A stretch of 64,000 bases of DNA from DATFVA01 sp963711455 (GTDB taxonomy: Bacteria > Bacteroidota > Ignavibacteria > Ignavibacteriales > Ignavibacteriaceae): assembly GCA_963711455.1 (NCBI GenBank), contig CAVQEH010000009.1, positions 124,001 through 188,000 of the forward strand, written 5' to 3'. The translations under genes were made by a program, and so were the position numbers. How positions within the stretch are numbered: position 1 is the first letter of the stretch; each line of letters starts with the position of its first letter. Shown piece by piece: positions 1 through 7,895 of this stretch. The notes under the pieces are model-generated. The model worked only from the letters and a program-made list of their open reading frames with translations. It had not been told where the DNA came from and ran no database searches.

Positions 1-723
1 TACAGTAATATGATTTATTAATTCTTCCGATTCTTCATCAAGAATTTTAACTGCTTCTACAATTCTTTTCTCTGCAGATTTTATTGTAAACATTGCAATT
101 GAAGCAACATCAAATCCGGGATTGTAAACAAGGCTGATTAAATCATCATCAGAGTTTATATGAAATATTGTTTTAAATTCCGCGAGCATTTTTCCCGCAT
201 TTTTTCTTCCATCAATCATTTTGGAAGTTATATTAAGTGTTTTTATTCCGATAGAATAACCGCTTCCTTCATCACCTATAATTCTTCCATAGCCGCCTGC
301 ACGATAAATCTTTCCAGTAATGTCTTTACCAAAAATAATAGATCCTGTACCCGCAATTAATATTGCGCCGGGATTTCCGGCTAAAGCTCCTTCAAGTGCT
401 ATCCGTGCATCACTTTCTATAAATAATTTGTTAAAATTATCAGGTAATTTTTTAAGAAGAGATTCCTTTAATTTGTCAGCGTGAAGTTTTCTTCCTGCAC
501 CGGAAACTCCCGCAAGAATTATTGATATATCTTCAACCGAAGAATTTAATTTATCCAATCCCGATTTTATAATTGTAATAATATTCAAAGCAGCTTTATT
601 CGTACCGATAGACAAAAAGTTTGAAGGGCTGCCTGAAATGTTTAAAAGAGATTTGCCGGATTCATCTGCAAAAACACAATTAGTTTTTGTCCCGCCGCCA
701 TCTAACCCGACAATATATTTCAT
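1..723 (-). CDS. N-acetylglucosamine kinase-like BadF/BadG ATPase (partial, 3' end outside window)
   Basis: The minus-strand frame opens with ATG at 723 and runs off the left edge after 241 codons with no stop, so the C-terminus is missing. The protein starts MKYIVGLDGGGTKTNCVF, the phosphate-binding loop of the BadF/BadG/BcrA/BcrD ATPases. It later has an AGTGSI stretch and GDEGSGYSIG, the pattern seen in N-acetylglucosamine kinases of this superfamily. The likely reaction is ATP-dependent phosphorylation of GlcNAc or a related amino sugar in the cytoplasm. It is divergent from the aminotransferase-like gene starting at 868, so 724-867 should hold both promoters. Substrate specificity cannot be fixed from the motifs, and other BadF-family roles remain possible. 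Confidence 0.82.
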   Translation of the reverse strand, partial: MKYIVGLDGGGTKTNCVFADESGKSLLNISGSPSNFLSIGTNKAALNIITIIKSGLDKLNSSVEDISIILAGVSGAGRKLHADKLKESLLKKLPDNFNKLFIESDARIALEGALAGNPGAILIAGTGSIIFGKDITGKIYRAGGYGRIIGDEGSGYSIGIKTLNITSKMIDGRKNAGKMLAEFKTIFHINSDDDLISLVYNPGFDVASIAMFTIKSAEKRIVEAVKILDEESEELINHITV

Positions 724-867
724 AATTTATTCTGAAGTTCTTAATGTCTCAAAAATAAAAAAAATCTATTTAACCTTGATACAATCGCAACCAAAATTAT
801 TAACTGATAAAAAGCAGAAAAATCATTATATTCCAATGAATTATAAAAGATGATTTGGTAAAAGATA

Positions 868-2375
868 ATGGAAAATAGCGAATTATATTTCAGGAAATTC
901 CGAGAGAATACAATAGGCTTTAATAAAAAATTTGATTCACCTTATGGGCAGCAAACGATAGTCTATGCCGACTGGATTGCAAGCGGAAGATTATATGCAC
1001 CGATTGAAGAAAAGATGGTTGAAGATTTTGGTCCATTGGTAGGCAATACTCACTCCGAGGCAAGTGTTACCGGAACAACTATGACATTTGCATATCATAT
1101 TGCTCACGACATCATAAAGAAACACTGCAATGCATCGAAAGATGATGTGATTATTACAGCAGGTTCAGGGCATGACAGCTCTAATCAATAAATTCCAGCG
1201 GATGCTAGGATTGAGAGTACCGGAACAGTTGAAAGATTATTTTAAAGCTTCCTGAAGAACTTCGCCCCGTGGTTTTTATAACTCATATGGAACATCATTC
1301 GAACCAGACTTCCTGGCTTGAAACTATTGCCGATGTTGTGGTTATTTCTCCTGATCCCGGCGGATTAATTGACTTCAATGATTTTGAGGAGAAGCTTGAA
1401 AAGTATAAAGGCAGAAAACTAAAAATTGGTTCATTTACTGCCTGCTCAAATGTTACAGGAATTGAAACTCAATATTACAGGCTTGCAAAGATGATGCATC
1501 AGAACAACGGATACTGTTTTATCGATTTTGCATGTTCTGCTCCGTATACGAATATAGATATGCATCCTGTTGATCAGCTTGAAAAGCTCGACGCAATATT
1601 TTTCTCGCCGCATAAATTCCTCGGCGGACCCGGAACTTCCGGAGTAATGATTTTTGATTCAAAGCTTTATAAGAATAAAATCCCTGATAATCCCGGCGGT
1701 GGTACTGTTGACTGGACGAACCCCTGGGGTCAGCATAAGTTTGTTAATAATATTGAATTAAGAGAAGATGGCGGCACACCAGCGTTTCTTCAGACAATAC
1801 GTGCAGCTCTCTGCATAAAATTGAAAGAGCAAATGGGAGTCGAAAATATAAGAAGCAGGGAAGAGGAACTTATCGAATTGACTTTTAAAGAATTAAGAAA
1901 AATTCCTTCACTTCACATTCTTGCTGAAAATGTTGAACACAGGCTTGGTGCAATTTCATTTTATGTTGATAATATTCATTATAACCTGATAGTTAAGCTG
2001 CTTAACGATAGATTCGGAATACAGGTAAGAGGAGGCTGTTCCTGTGCGGGAACCTACGGACATTACCTTCTTCATGTCAGTCCTGACCAGTCAAGAAAAA
2101 TAACAGACAAGATTAATCATGGGGATTTTTCAGATAAGCCGGGATGGGTAAGGATGTCTGTTCATCCGACTCTTACAAATGATGAAATTTATTTTATTAC
2201 AGATGCAATTAAGAAAATAGTTGAAAACATAAAAGTTTGGGAAAAAGATTATATTTATTCATCTCAGAAAAATGAGTTTTATCATATTTCTGCCAATGGA
2301 AAGGATGAAGAAAATATAAAAGAATGGTTTTCGTTAGGAAGTAAAAAAGAAAAATTTCATAACGAATTAACTTAA
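868..2375 (+). pseudogene. class V aminotransferase / cysteine desulfurase-like enzyme, two frameshifts
   Basis: Two open pieces (868-1191 and 1269-2375) plus a bridging third frame make one PLP-dependent enzyme of about 501 residues. The first frame leaves at the GGG run 1168-1170: dropping one G gives GSGMTALINKFQRML. The second slip is at the AAA run 1244-1246: dropping one A gives KLPEELRPVVFITHMEHHSN. Family marks are the HMEHHSN stretch, FFSPHKFLGGPGTSG with the PLP lysine, and RGGCSCAGTYGHYLL near the C-terminus, which resembles the cysteine loop of SufS-like enzymes. The expected activity is cysteine desulfuration or a related PLP lyase reaction. Both slips are one-base gains in homopolymers, so sequence error is as likely as a dead gene. 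The cytidylate-kinase-like gene follows 42 bases downstream. Confidence 0.8.
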
Positions 2376-2417
2376 CAGAGGAACTCTTAAATTCCTCTAA
2401 ACAGAGGAGGGATTAAA

Positions 2418-3134
2418 ATGAGAGTAGCAGGCGTTTACGAAAAGTGCCGCATTTATATTGAATCTCACGACAAACCGTCGCAGAACAAGCTTCAATTTCC
2501 ATGCATAAACATTTCACGCCAAACCGGAACCCGGGCTGATATTATTGGTCATAAGGTTGTGGATATCTTAAACCGTTATTCTTATGATGACAGGCCGGAA
2601 TGGACTTACTTTGATAAAAATCTTATCGAAAAAGTAATTGAAGATCATAATCTTCCTGCTATACTAGCAAAGTTTATGGATGAAGATAAAGTTCACAACC
2701 TGAAAAATATGGTTAATGAAATTCTTGGCAATCCTTCAGGCTGGACATTTGTCAGGCAGATGTCTGAAACTATTTTGCAGATTGCAAAACTCGGTAAGGC
2801 AGTAATTATAGGAAGAGGCGGTAATGTTGTTACCTCAAAGCTCCCGAACGTGTTTAGCGTAAGGCTTGTTGCCCCGATTGAAAAACGGGCAAGGCAGGCG
2901 CAGGAGGCTTATGAGTTACATAGCTACCACGATGCACTTGAATTTGTAAAGAAAGAGGATGCATCACGAAGAGATTATTTAAAAACATATTTCCTAAAAG
3001 ATATTGAAGACCCGCTGCTTTACCACCTTGTTTTAAATACAGCCGTTCTGGGTTATGATGAAACTGCCGATTTGATTGCCAGTTCAGTTATGCGAAGGTT
3101 TCCACAATTGTATTATCATTCGATAAACGATTGA
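2418..3134 (+). CDS. cytidylate kinase-like family protein
   Basis: This 238-residue protein has the composition of the cytidylate-kinase-like family (Pfam Cytidylate_kin2): CINISRQTGTRADIIG near the start where a P-loop-like turn is expected, a WTYFDKNLIEKV segment, VIIGRGGNVV in the middle, and VRLVAPIEKRARQ followed by a lid-like basic helix. Members resemble CMP kinases, but the substrate is mostly undetermined, so nucleoside-monophosphate kinase activity is inferred only. A strong GAGGAGG ribosome site at 2405-2411 supports the ATG at 2418. It may be co-transcribed with the upstream aminotransferase-like gene. It converges on the aldehyde dehydrogenase gene, which ends 32 bases away on the other strand. 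Confidence 0.75.
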   Translation: MRVAGVYEKCRIYIESHDKPSQNKLQFPCINISRQTGTRADIIGHKVVDILNRYSYDDRPEWTYFDKNLIEKVIEDHNLPAILAKFMDEDKVHNLKNMVNEILGNPSGWTFVRQMSETILQIAKLGKAVIIGRGGNVVTSKLPNVFSVRLVAPIEKRARQAQEAYELHSYHDALEFVKKEDASRRDYLKTYFLKDIEDPLLYHLVLNTAVLGYDETADLIASSVMRRFPQLYYHSIND

Positions 3135-3166
3135 AGTGTGGATTTATAATATCTCAATAAAAAAAT

Positions 3167-4768
3167 TCAGAATCTGAATTCGTGGATAATTTTATCCACA
3201 CTCTCCTTTGAAATTCCCTCACCGAATTTAGGTGGAGTCTTGCTTTCTTTTTTCACTTCAGTTTTGGGAGGTTCCACTTTCCTTGAGACAAACGGTTTCT
3301 CTTTGTAATGAGGATTACCTGCTCTTGCCCTTAACCTTTCTTCAATTTCCATCATAAAGCTGCTCTTGCTGCCAATCTCTTTTTGTACTTTAAATGATGT
3401 GACTGCATTTCCCGGATTTATCGGGTTTGTTTCAAATGCAAGAGATTTTATATTCATTAAATGTTTCGCTGTAATATTATCGGAAATAATTGAGCCGCCG
3501 ATTGTTCCCGGTCCCAAAGTCATTGAAGGATTAAGTGCGGTTGTATAACCAACAGCTCCGACAGAAGCAACAGTGTTTACTAAAATTCTGAACGCCGGTT
3601 TTTCAAGTGCAAATTTCATTATTACAGGTTCATCGTTCGAATGGATTACCATTGTATGCCCAATTCCACCAAAGTTCAGTAGTTCAATACATCTGTGGCA
3701 GCCTTCCAGCCAGCCGTCAGCAGTATAAAAAGCAAGTATGGGAGAAAGTTTTTCCATCGATAGAGGTTCACTTTTCCCGACTTCAAAACATTCCGCCATT
3801 AGCACCTTGGTATTTTCAGGAACGCTAAAGCCTGCATAATTAGCTATAAATACGGCAGACTGTCCTACAATAGCCGGGTTAATTCTGAAATCTGTCTGAA
3901 TTGCTTTTGCAAGCTTTTCTTTCTCTTCATTATTTACAAAATAACCGCCCATCTTTTTTATTTCTTCAATCACCTTTTCTTTTAAAGGAAGATCCACAAT
4001 CATTGCCTGCTCTGAAGAGCAGAGAGTTCCATTATCGAACGTTGTCCCGTATATAATATCTGCTACCGCTTTTTTATAATCAGCGGTGCGTTCAATAAAC
4101 GCAGGTACGTTTCCTGAACCTACACCGTAAGCGGGTTTGCCTGCACTGTATGCAGCTTTCACCATAGGATTGCTTCCGGTAGCGAGAATTACAGCGATAT
4201 TTTTGTTATGCATAAGTTCGTTTGTGCCTTCAAGAGTTGGTTCTGTTAAGCATTGAATTAACCCATCCGGAGCACCTGCGGATATAGCGGCATCCGATAA
4301 AATTCTTAAAGCTTCTGCAGTACATCCTGCTGTTCTGGGATGTGGACTTGCAACGATCCCATTTCTGCATTTTAAAGAAATGAGAGCCTTAAACATTGCT
4401 GTAGAAGTTGGATTAGTTGAAGGAACTAGTGCACATACAACTCCCATTGGCACAGCTATTTTAATGATTTTTCCGTTTGCTTCAATATCAACAATTCCAA
4501 CTGTTTTTAAATCTTTAATTGAATCATATACATTCTTTGTGGAGAACTGGTTCTTAATAATTTTATCCTGCCATCTGCCAAAACCGCTTTCTTCAGCAGC
4601 CATTTTAGCAAGACTCTCTGATGCTGCATATCCGGCTTCAGCCATTGCTTTTACAATCTGATCAACCTGCTGCTGTGAAAACCTGCTGAACTCTATCTGA
4701 GCTTCCTTTGCTTTTGCCGTAAGCAGTCTTGCTTCCTGGATAGATTTTAAATCTTTGTCAAGTTCCAT
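3167..4768 (-). CDS. acetylating (CoA-dependent) aldehyde dehydrogenase with C-terminal tail
   Basis: The 533-residue protein matches the CoA-acylating aldehyde dehydrogenases (EutE/PduP/AdhE N-terminal type). It has VPSTNPTSTAMFKAL at about 115-129, ATGSNPMVKAAYSAGKPA at about 196-213, GVGSGNVPAF, and FDNGTLCSSEQ with the probable catalytic Cys250. It should interconvert acetaldehyde (or another short aldehyde) plus CoA and NAD+ with acyl-CoA and NADH. The fold should end near residue 490. Beyond it lies a Pro/Lys/Glu-rich linker and a short amphipathic end (GISKESVDKIIHEFRF), unlike the plain EutE core. That layout recalls the encapsulation peptides of microcompartment enzymes, but no shell gene is visible here. 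The start at 4768 leaves 75 bases of AT-rich spacer before the LytTR stop at 4844. Confidence 0.85.
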   Translation of the reverse strand: MELDKDLKSIQEARLLTAKAKEAQIEFSRFSQQQVDQIVKAMAEAGYAASESLAKMAAEESGFGRWQDKIIKNQFSTKNVYDSIKDLKTVGIVDIEANGKIIKIAVPMGVVCALVPSTNPTSTAMFKALISLKCRNGIVASPHPRTAGCTAEALRILSDAAISAGAPDGLIQCLTEPTLEGTNELMHNKNIAVILATGSNPMVKAAYSAGKPAYGVGSGNVPAFIERTADYKKAVADIIYGTTFDNGTLCSSEQAMIVDLPLKEKVIEEIKKMGGYFVNNEEKEKLAKAIQTDFRINPAIVGQSAVFIANYAGFSVPENTKVLMAECFEVGKSEPLSMEKLSPILAFYTADGWLEGCHRCIELLNFGGIGHTMVIHSNDEPVIMKFALEKPAFRILVNTVASVGAVGYTTALNPSMTLGPGTIGGSIISDNITAKHLMNIKSLAFETNPINPGNAVTSFKVQKEIGSKSSFMMEIEERLRARAGNPHYKEKPFVSRKVEPPKTEVKKESKTPPKFGEGISKESVDKIIHEFRF

Positions 4769-4843
4769 TTTTTAACCTAAAAAATTTCTTCGAATATATG
4801 TATTTATCTGCAAACAATCATAAGATTATTTTTAACAGTAAAA

Positions 4844-5596
4844 TCATTTAAATAATTTTTTCAGCTTTTCGTAACCGGTTTTGCTTACCGGTAAACCTGT
4901 AGCATCATCAAGAATTACTTTGTAAGTATCTTTTTCAACCAGCTCTATTTTTTTTATCCGCGGAATAGATACTATGTATGATCTGTGAATCCGTAGAAAA
5001 TCATCCGGTTGAAGATGCTCTTCAAAATATTTCATTGTTTTCTGCTTTAAAAGATTTCCTTCCTTCGAATGGATCAATACATAATCATCCTGGGCTTCGA
5101 TATAATTTACAGAGTCGACCGGGATGATATAAATTTTAGGTCCATCTTTTATAACAATTCTCTCAAGATATTCCGTAGTATCCTGGTTATGCTTTATAAG
5201 GTCTTTAACAATTTCACTCTGTTGTGATTTGTTTTTAAAATGAAGCTTTGCTTTCTGCAGTGCTTCTTCAAATCTTTCTGAAGAAAATGGTTTTAAAAGA
5301 TAGTCGGCTGCATTCACTTCAAAAGCTCTGATTGCGTACTGGTCATAAGCAGTGGTAAAAATAATAACAGGAGGATTATCGATCAGCTCAAGCATTTCGA
5401 ATCCATTTAACTTGGGCATCTGGATATCAAGAAAAACAAGATTCGGATTAAGCTCATTTATTGTTTTTACGCCTTCAAACCCGTTTGAACATTCGGCTAA
5501 AAGTTCAATTTCATTATGTTCAGAAATATATTTTTTAATTATCTGACGGGCGAGTGTTTCATCATCAATTATTATAGTCTTAATTTTTGTTTCCAT
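4844..5596 (-). CDS. LytTR-family response regulator
   Basis: A 250-residue two-domain regulator. The N-terminal receiver has the acidic pair DDE at 11-13, the phosphoacceptor Asp57 in LVFLDIQMP, the TTAYDQYA segment, and the switch lysine in LLKPF. The C-terminal half is a LytTR DNA-binding domain, shown by VNYIEAQDDYVLIHSKEG, FLRIHRSYIVS and the closing VSKTGYEKLKKLF. LytTR regulators normally bind direct repeats upstream of envelope genes. It is the last gene of the LiaF-like / LytS / LytTR set, 62 bases after the kinase stop codon, so the kinase is its probable partner. Target promoters cannot be named from this window. Confidence 0.93.
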   Translation of the reverse strand: METKIKTIIIDDETLARQIIKKYISEHNEIELLAECSNGFEGVKTINELNPNLVFLDIQMPKLNGFEMLELIDNPPVIIFTTAYDQYAIRAFEVNAADYLLKPFSSERFEEALQKAKLHFKNKSQQSEIVKDLIKHNQDTTEYLERIVIKDGPKIYIIPVDSVNYIEAQDDYVLIHSKEGNLLKQKTMKYFEEHLQPDDFLRIHRSYIVSIPRIKKIELVEKDTYKVILDDATGLPVSKTGYEKLKKLFK

Positions 5597-5658
5597 TTCC
5601 TCAAAAGAATATTAGATGTGTAAATATAATGGAAGGAAATAAAAACAGCCAGAAATAA

Positions 5659-6723
5659 TTAAGCTTCTGTACCCTTTTGAGGAATATATAGAGTTACTTT
5701 GAAAATATTATTCTCCTTAGCAACCTCCATCAGATTATTCTGATGATAGATTAATCTAAGCCTTTCTCTGATATTTTTTAACCCTACGCCAGCTCCTTTT
5801 TTTGATTTTGTATCGAGATCAAATGTATTTGAAACCTCAATTTTTAAATAACCATTTTCCCCTGAACATTTCAAATTAACTTTTACTTTTTCAAGAGATT
5901 CATAAACAGCATGCTTTATGGCATTCTCAAATAAAGGCTGTAAAAGCATGTTCGGCACTTCATGTTCAAGACACTCAGCAGATAATTCTTCTGTAAAGTC
6001 AAACTTATCTTCGAAACGGATCTTTTCAATTTCCAGATAAAGCTTAATGTTATTCAGTTCATCTTTAAGCTTGTTTTCCTGCTGATCATTATTCGCAAGG
6101 GTGTACCTTAGAAATTCTGCAAGCTTCAAAATCATTCCCCTTGCTTTTCCAGGATCGATTGTAGTCAGCGCACTCATAGAATTAAGGCTGTTAAAAATAA
6201 AGTGAGGATTTATCTGGAACTTAAGTGATTTCAATTCAGCCTGGGTTACCAGGTTTTTCAATTCTGCCTCATAAAGTTTTCTCTCCTGGAAACCGGAGTA
6301 GTAAATTATAAGGTAATAAAATGAAGTGATCACAAAGTAAATTAATACACCTATTAAAAAACGCCAGGGAAGAGTTGTAAAGAAAAATTGCTGATAAGAA
6401 TCATTAAATCCCAAAACCTCTTTTAATATAATATAACCGCAGAACAACCAGAGAGCAGAAACAACAATTGCCCCGATAATATGGTTAACCAGAATTTTGT
6501 AGAACCCGGTTCCTTCAAAAGAAATGTAGCGGGTTGAGTACCAGAAACTTAAACCCAACCCGCATAATAGTAAATTGAATACAAGGCTGTCGCCCAGTGA
6601 AACAACAAAATCCATTTTAAGGGCAAGATTTAGCAGAAGAAAATTTATTATAATTAGTATAAGCCAGAAAAAAAGATAGAAAATTATATTTCTTCTACTG
6701 CTTATTACAGGATGATTTTCCAT
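5659..6723 (-). CDS. LytS/YehU-type sensor histidine kinase
   Basis: This 354-residue membrane kinase has four hydrophobic segments (about 12-36, 46-62, 80-104 and 120-143), a short coiled linker, and a His_kinase core. LKFQINPHFIFNSLNSM carries the phosphorylated histidine, H174. Further on are the N-box region MLLQPLFENAIKHAV and the glycine-rich GVGLKNIRERL of the ATPase domain. The membrane part is small with no large periplasmic loop, so it more likely senses the membrane or a partner than a soluble ligand. It starts 12 bases after the LiaF-like gene stops and precedes its LytTR regulator, which argues for one transcript and one signalling unit. Confidence 0.92.
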   Translation of the reverse strand: MENHPVISSRRNIIFYLFFWLILIIINFLLLNLALKMDFVVSLGDSLVFNLLLCGLGLSFWYSTRYISFEGTGFYKILVNHIIGAIVVSALWLFCGYIILKEVLGFNDSYQQFFFTTLPWRFLIGVLIYFVITSFYYLIIYYSGFQERKLYEAELKNLVTQAELKSLKFQINPHFIFNSLNSMSALTTIDPGKARGMILKLAEFLRYTLANNDQQENKLKDELNNIKLYLEIEKIRFEDKFDFTEELSAECLEHEVPNMLLQPLFENAIKHAVYESLEKVKVNLKCSGENGYLKIEVSNTFDLDTKSKKGAGVGLKNIRERLRLIYHQNNLMEVAKENNIFKVTLYIPQKGTEA

Positions 6724-6735
6724 TTTAATTCCCGG

Positions 6736-7494
6736 CTATAATGTTTTTATTTCACCGCCGCCGAAAATAACTATACCTTTAATTATTAAAGTGCTTTCAA
6801 GATCTGTCACTATATTAGGACCTCTCATTCCTTTGTGTGAAAATCCGCCAAACAATGGAAGGACATCAATTATAACATTCCATTCCTTGGGAACAATTAA
6901 AGTGGTTCCGCCGAAAATTGCCACAACTTCAAGAACATGGCTGCCGGGAGAGAGTTTGCATCTTGTTAAATCTATCTCTGAACCTCCAAAAATTGCGGTT
7001 ACATTTCCACCCTGGAAATTGTTGGATGTAATAAATTTCTGACCACCGCCAAAGATGGAAACATCATCCAGTTTGTCCATTTTTGCTGAGAAATCATCCG
7101 ATTGACTACCTGTTTCCGTTTGTGAACCGTTAATTCCTTTGTTGTAGTTATAATTGTAGGAAGAATATCTTCTTCTTTTTGTAAGTATATAAATGCCGAG
7201 AGATATTATTAGAATTGAAAATATTATTCCTCCATTAATAGATATCCATGGAAAAATTCTTGGTAAAAGCCAGAGTGCTCCAACTACCACCAGGATTATT
7301 CCAAAGCCTTTTTTTTCTGAATTGATCAGAATAAGAATTCCAATGATTATCAGGATGGCGGGAAATGAAAAAATCACATGGGGGAAATCAAAGTATAAAA
7401 AATTTAAATTATCGAATAAGAATAATAACCCGATTATAATCAGAATAAGCCCGGGAATCATTCTTCTGTTTGTTCTGCTTCTGTTCTCTACCAT
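6736..7494 (-). CDS. LiaF-like membrane protein (DUF5668 plus cell-wall-active antibiotics response-like domain)
   Basis: The 252-residue protein begins with four closely packed hydrophobic segments (about 12-30, 36-56, 60-80, 86-104) of the LiaI/LiaF type, then a basic RRRYSSYNYN stretch. A soluble C-terminal beta-rich domain has repeated FGG motifs (SIFGGGQKF, AIFGGSEIDL, AIFGGTTLIV, LFGGFSHKG, VIFGGGEI). That pattern fits the DUF2154-like C-terminal domain of LiaF, which in Firmicutes inhibits the LiaSR envelope-stress pair. Here it is the first gene of an operon with a LytS kinase and LytTR regulator, so the same kind of control is inferred with different signalling families. An AGAGG ribosome site lies about 10 bases before the ATG. 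Confidence 0.82.
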   Translation of the reverse strand: MVENRSRTNRRMIPGLILIIIGLLFLFDNLNFLYFDFPHVIFSFPAILIIIGILILINSEKKGFGIILVVVGALWLLPRIFPWISINGGIIFSILIISLGIYILTKRRRYSSYNYNYNKGINGSQTETGSQSDDFSAKMDKLDDVSIFGGGQKFITSNNFQGGNVTAIFGGSEIDLTRCKLSPGSHVLEVVAIFGGTTLIVPKEWNVIIDVLPLFGGFSHKGMRGPNIVTDLESTLIIKGIVIFGGGEIKTL

Positions 7495-7737
7495 CTTGTT
7501 TTCCTCTTAAAAAAATTTTAGTTCCGGGCTAAAATTAATTTGAATAGTTTCGATAATAAATATTAAATCGGTGAATCGCAGAAAATCATCGGTAGAAAAA
7601 GTGTTTCAAATTTGAACTTAGTCTGAAAATCTAACATCAGAACAAACGTATTGGTTCTTATTAAAACTAAATCTTGATAAAATTCTGTTATTAGGTTTTG
7701 GCATAAGTGTTGTGCTTAAATTACTGCTAAAATATTC

Positions 7738-7825
7738 GAGCTGTTGTTTGGCGACTACTCGTAGCTTCTTTAATGAAGATGAAATTTTTGAGTTTCCGGG
7801 TAAAATTTTCCACAAACAACAGCTC
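7738..7825. repeat. 13-bp perfect inverted repeat in a gene-free stretch
   Basis: The 401-base gap 7495-7895 holds no convincing gene. It contains GAGCTGTTGTTTG (7738-7750) and its exact reverse complement CAAACAACAGCTC (7813-7825) around a 62-base spacer. The spacer has a small CTTC/GAAG hairpin. A weaker AT-rich pairing extends outside the arms. The element lies between two minus-strand genes, so it could be a large-loop terminator for the M3 peptidase transcript, a small structured RNA, or the remnant of a miniature inverted-repeat element. No target-site duplication is evident. Confidence 0.55.
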
Positions 7826-7895
7826 AACGATTTTTAACCCCCTGCATTTACTCTTTTAGAATATTATAAATTCCTTTTATAAATTCAGCTTAATG

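Noticed and set aside
1161..1250. Programmed ribosomal frameshifting in the aminotransferase
   Set aside because: Two separate slips would be needed, no slippery heptamer with a following structure is evident, and similar breaks occur in unrelated genes.
3165..3199. Two adjacent palindromes (AATTCAGA-A-TCTGAATT and GTGGATAA-TT-TTATCCAC)
   Set aside because: They lie at the end of the aldehyde dehydrogenase coding region and have no T run; convergent transcription might use them, but the evidence is too weak for a terminator call.
7618..7827. 69-residue minus-strand open frame starting at TTG
   Set aside because: It spans the 13-bp inverted repeat, has no ribosome site and no protein-like pattern; the frame is a by-product of the repeat.
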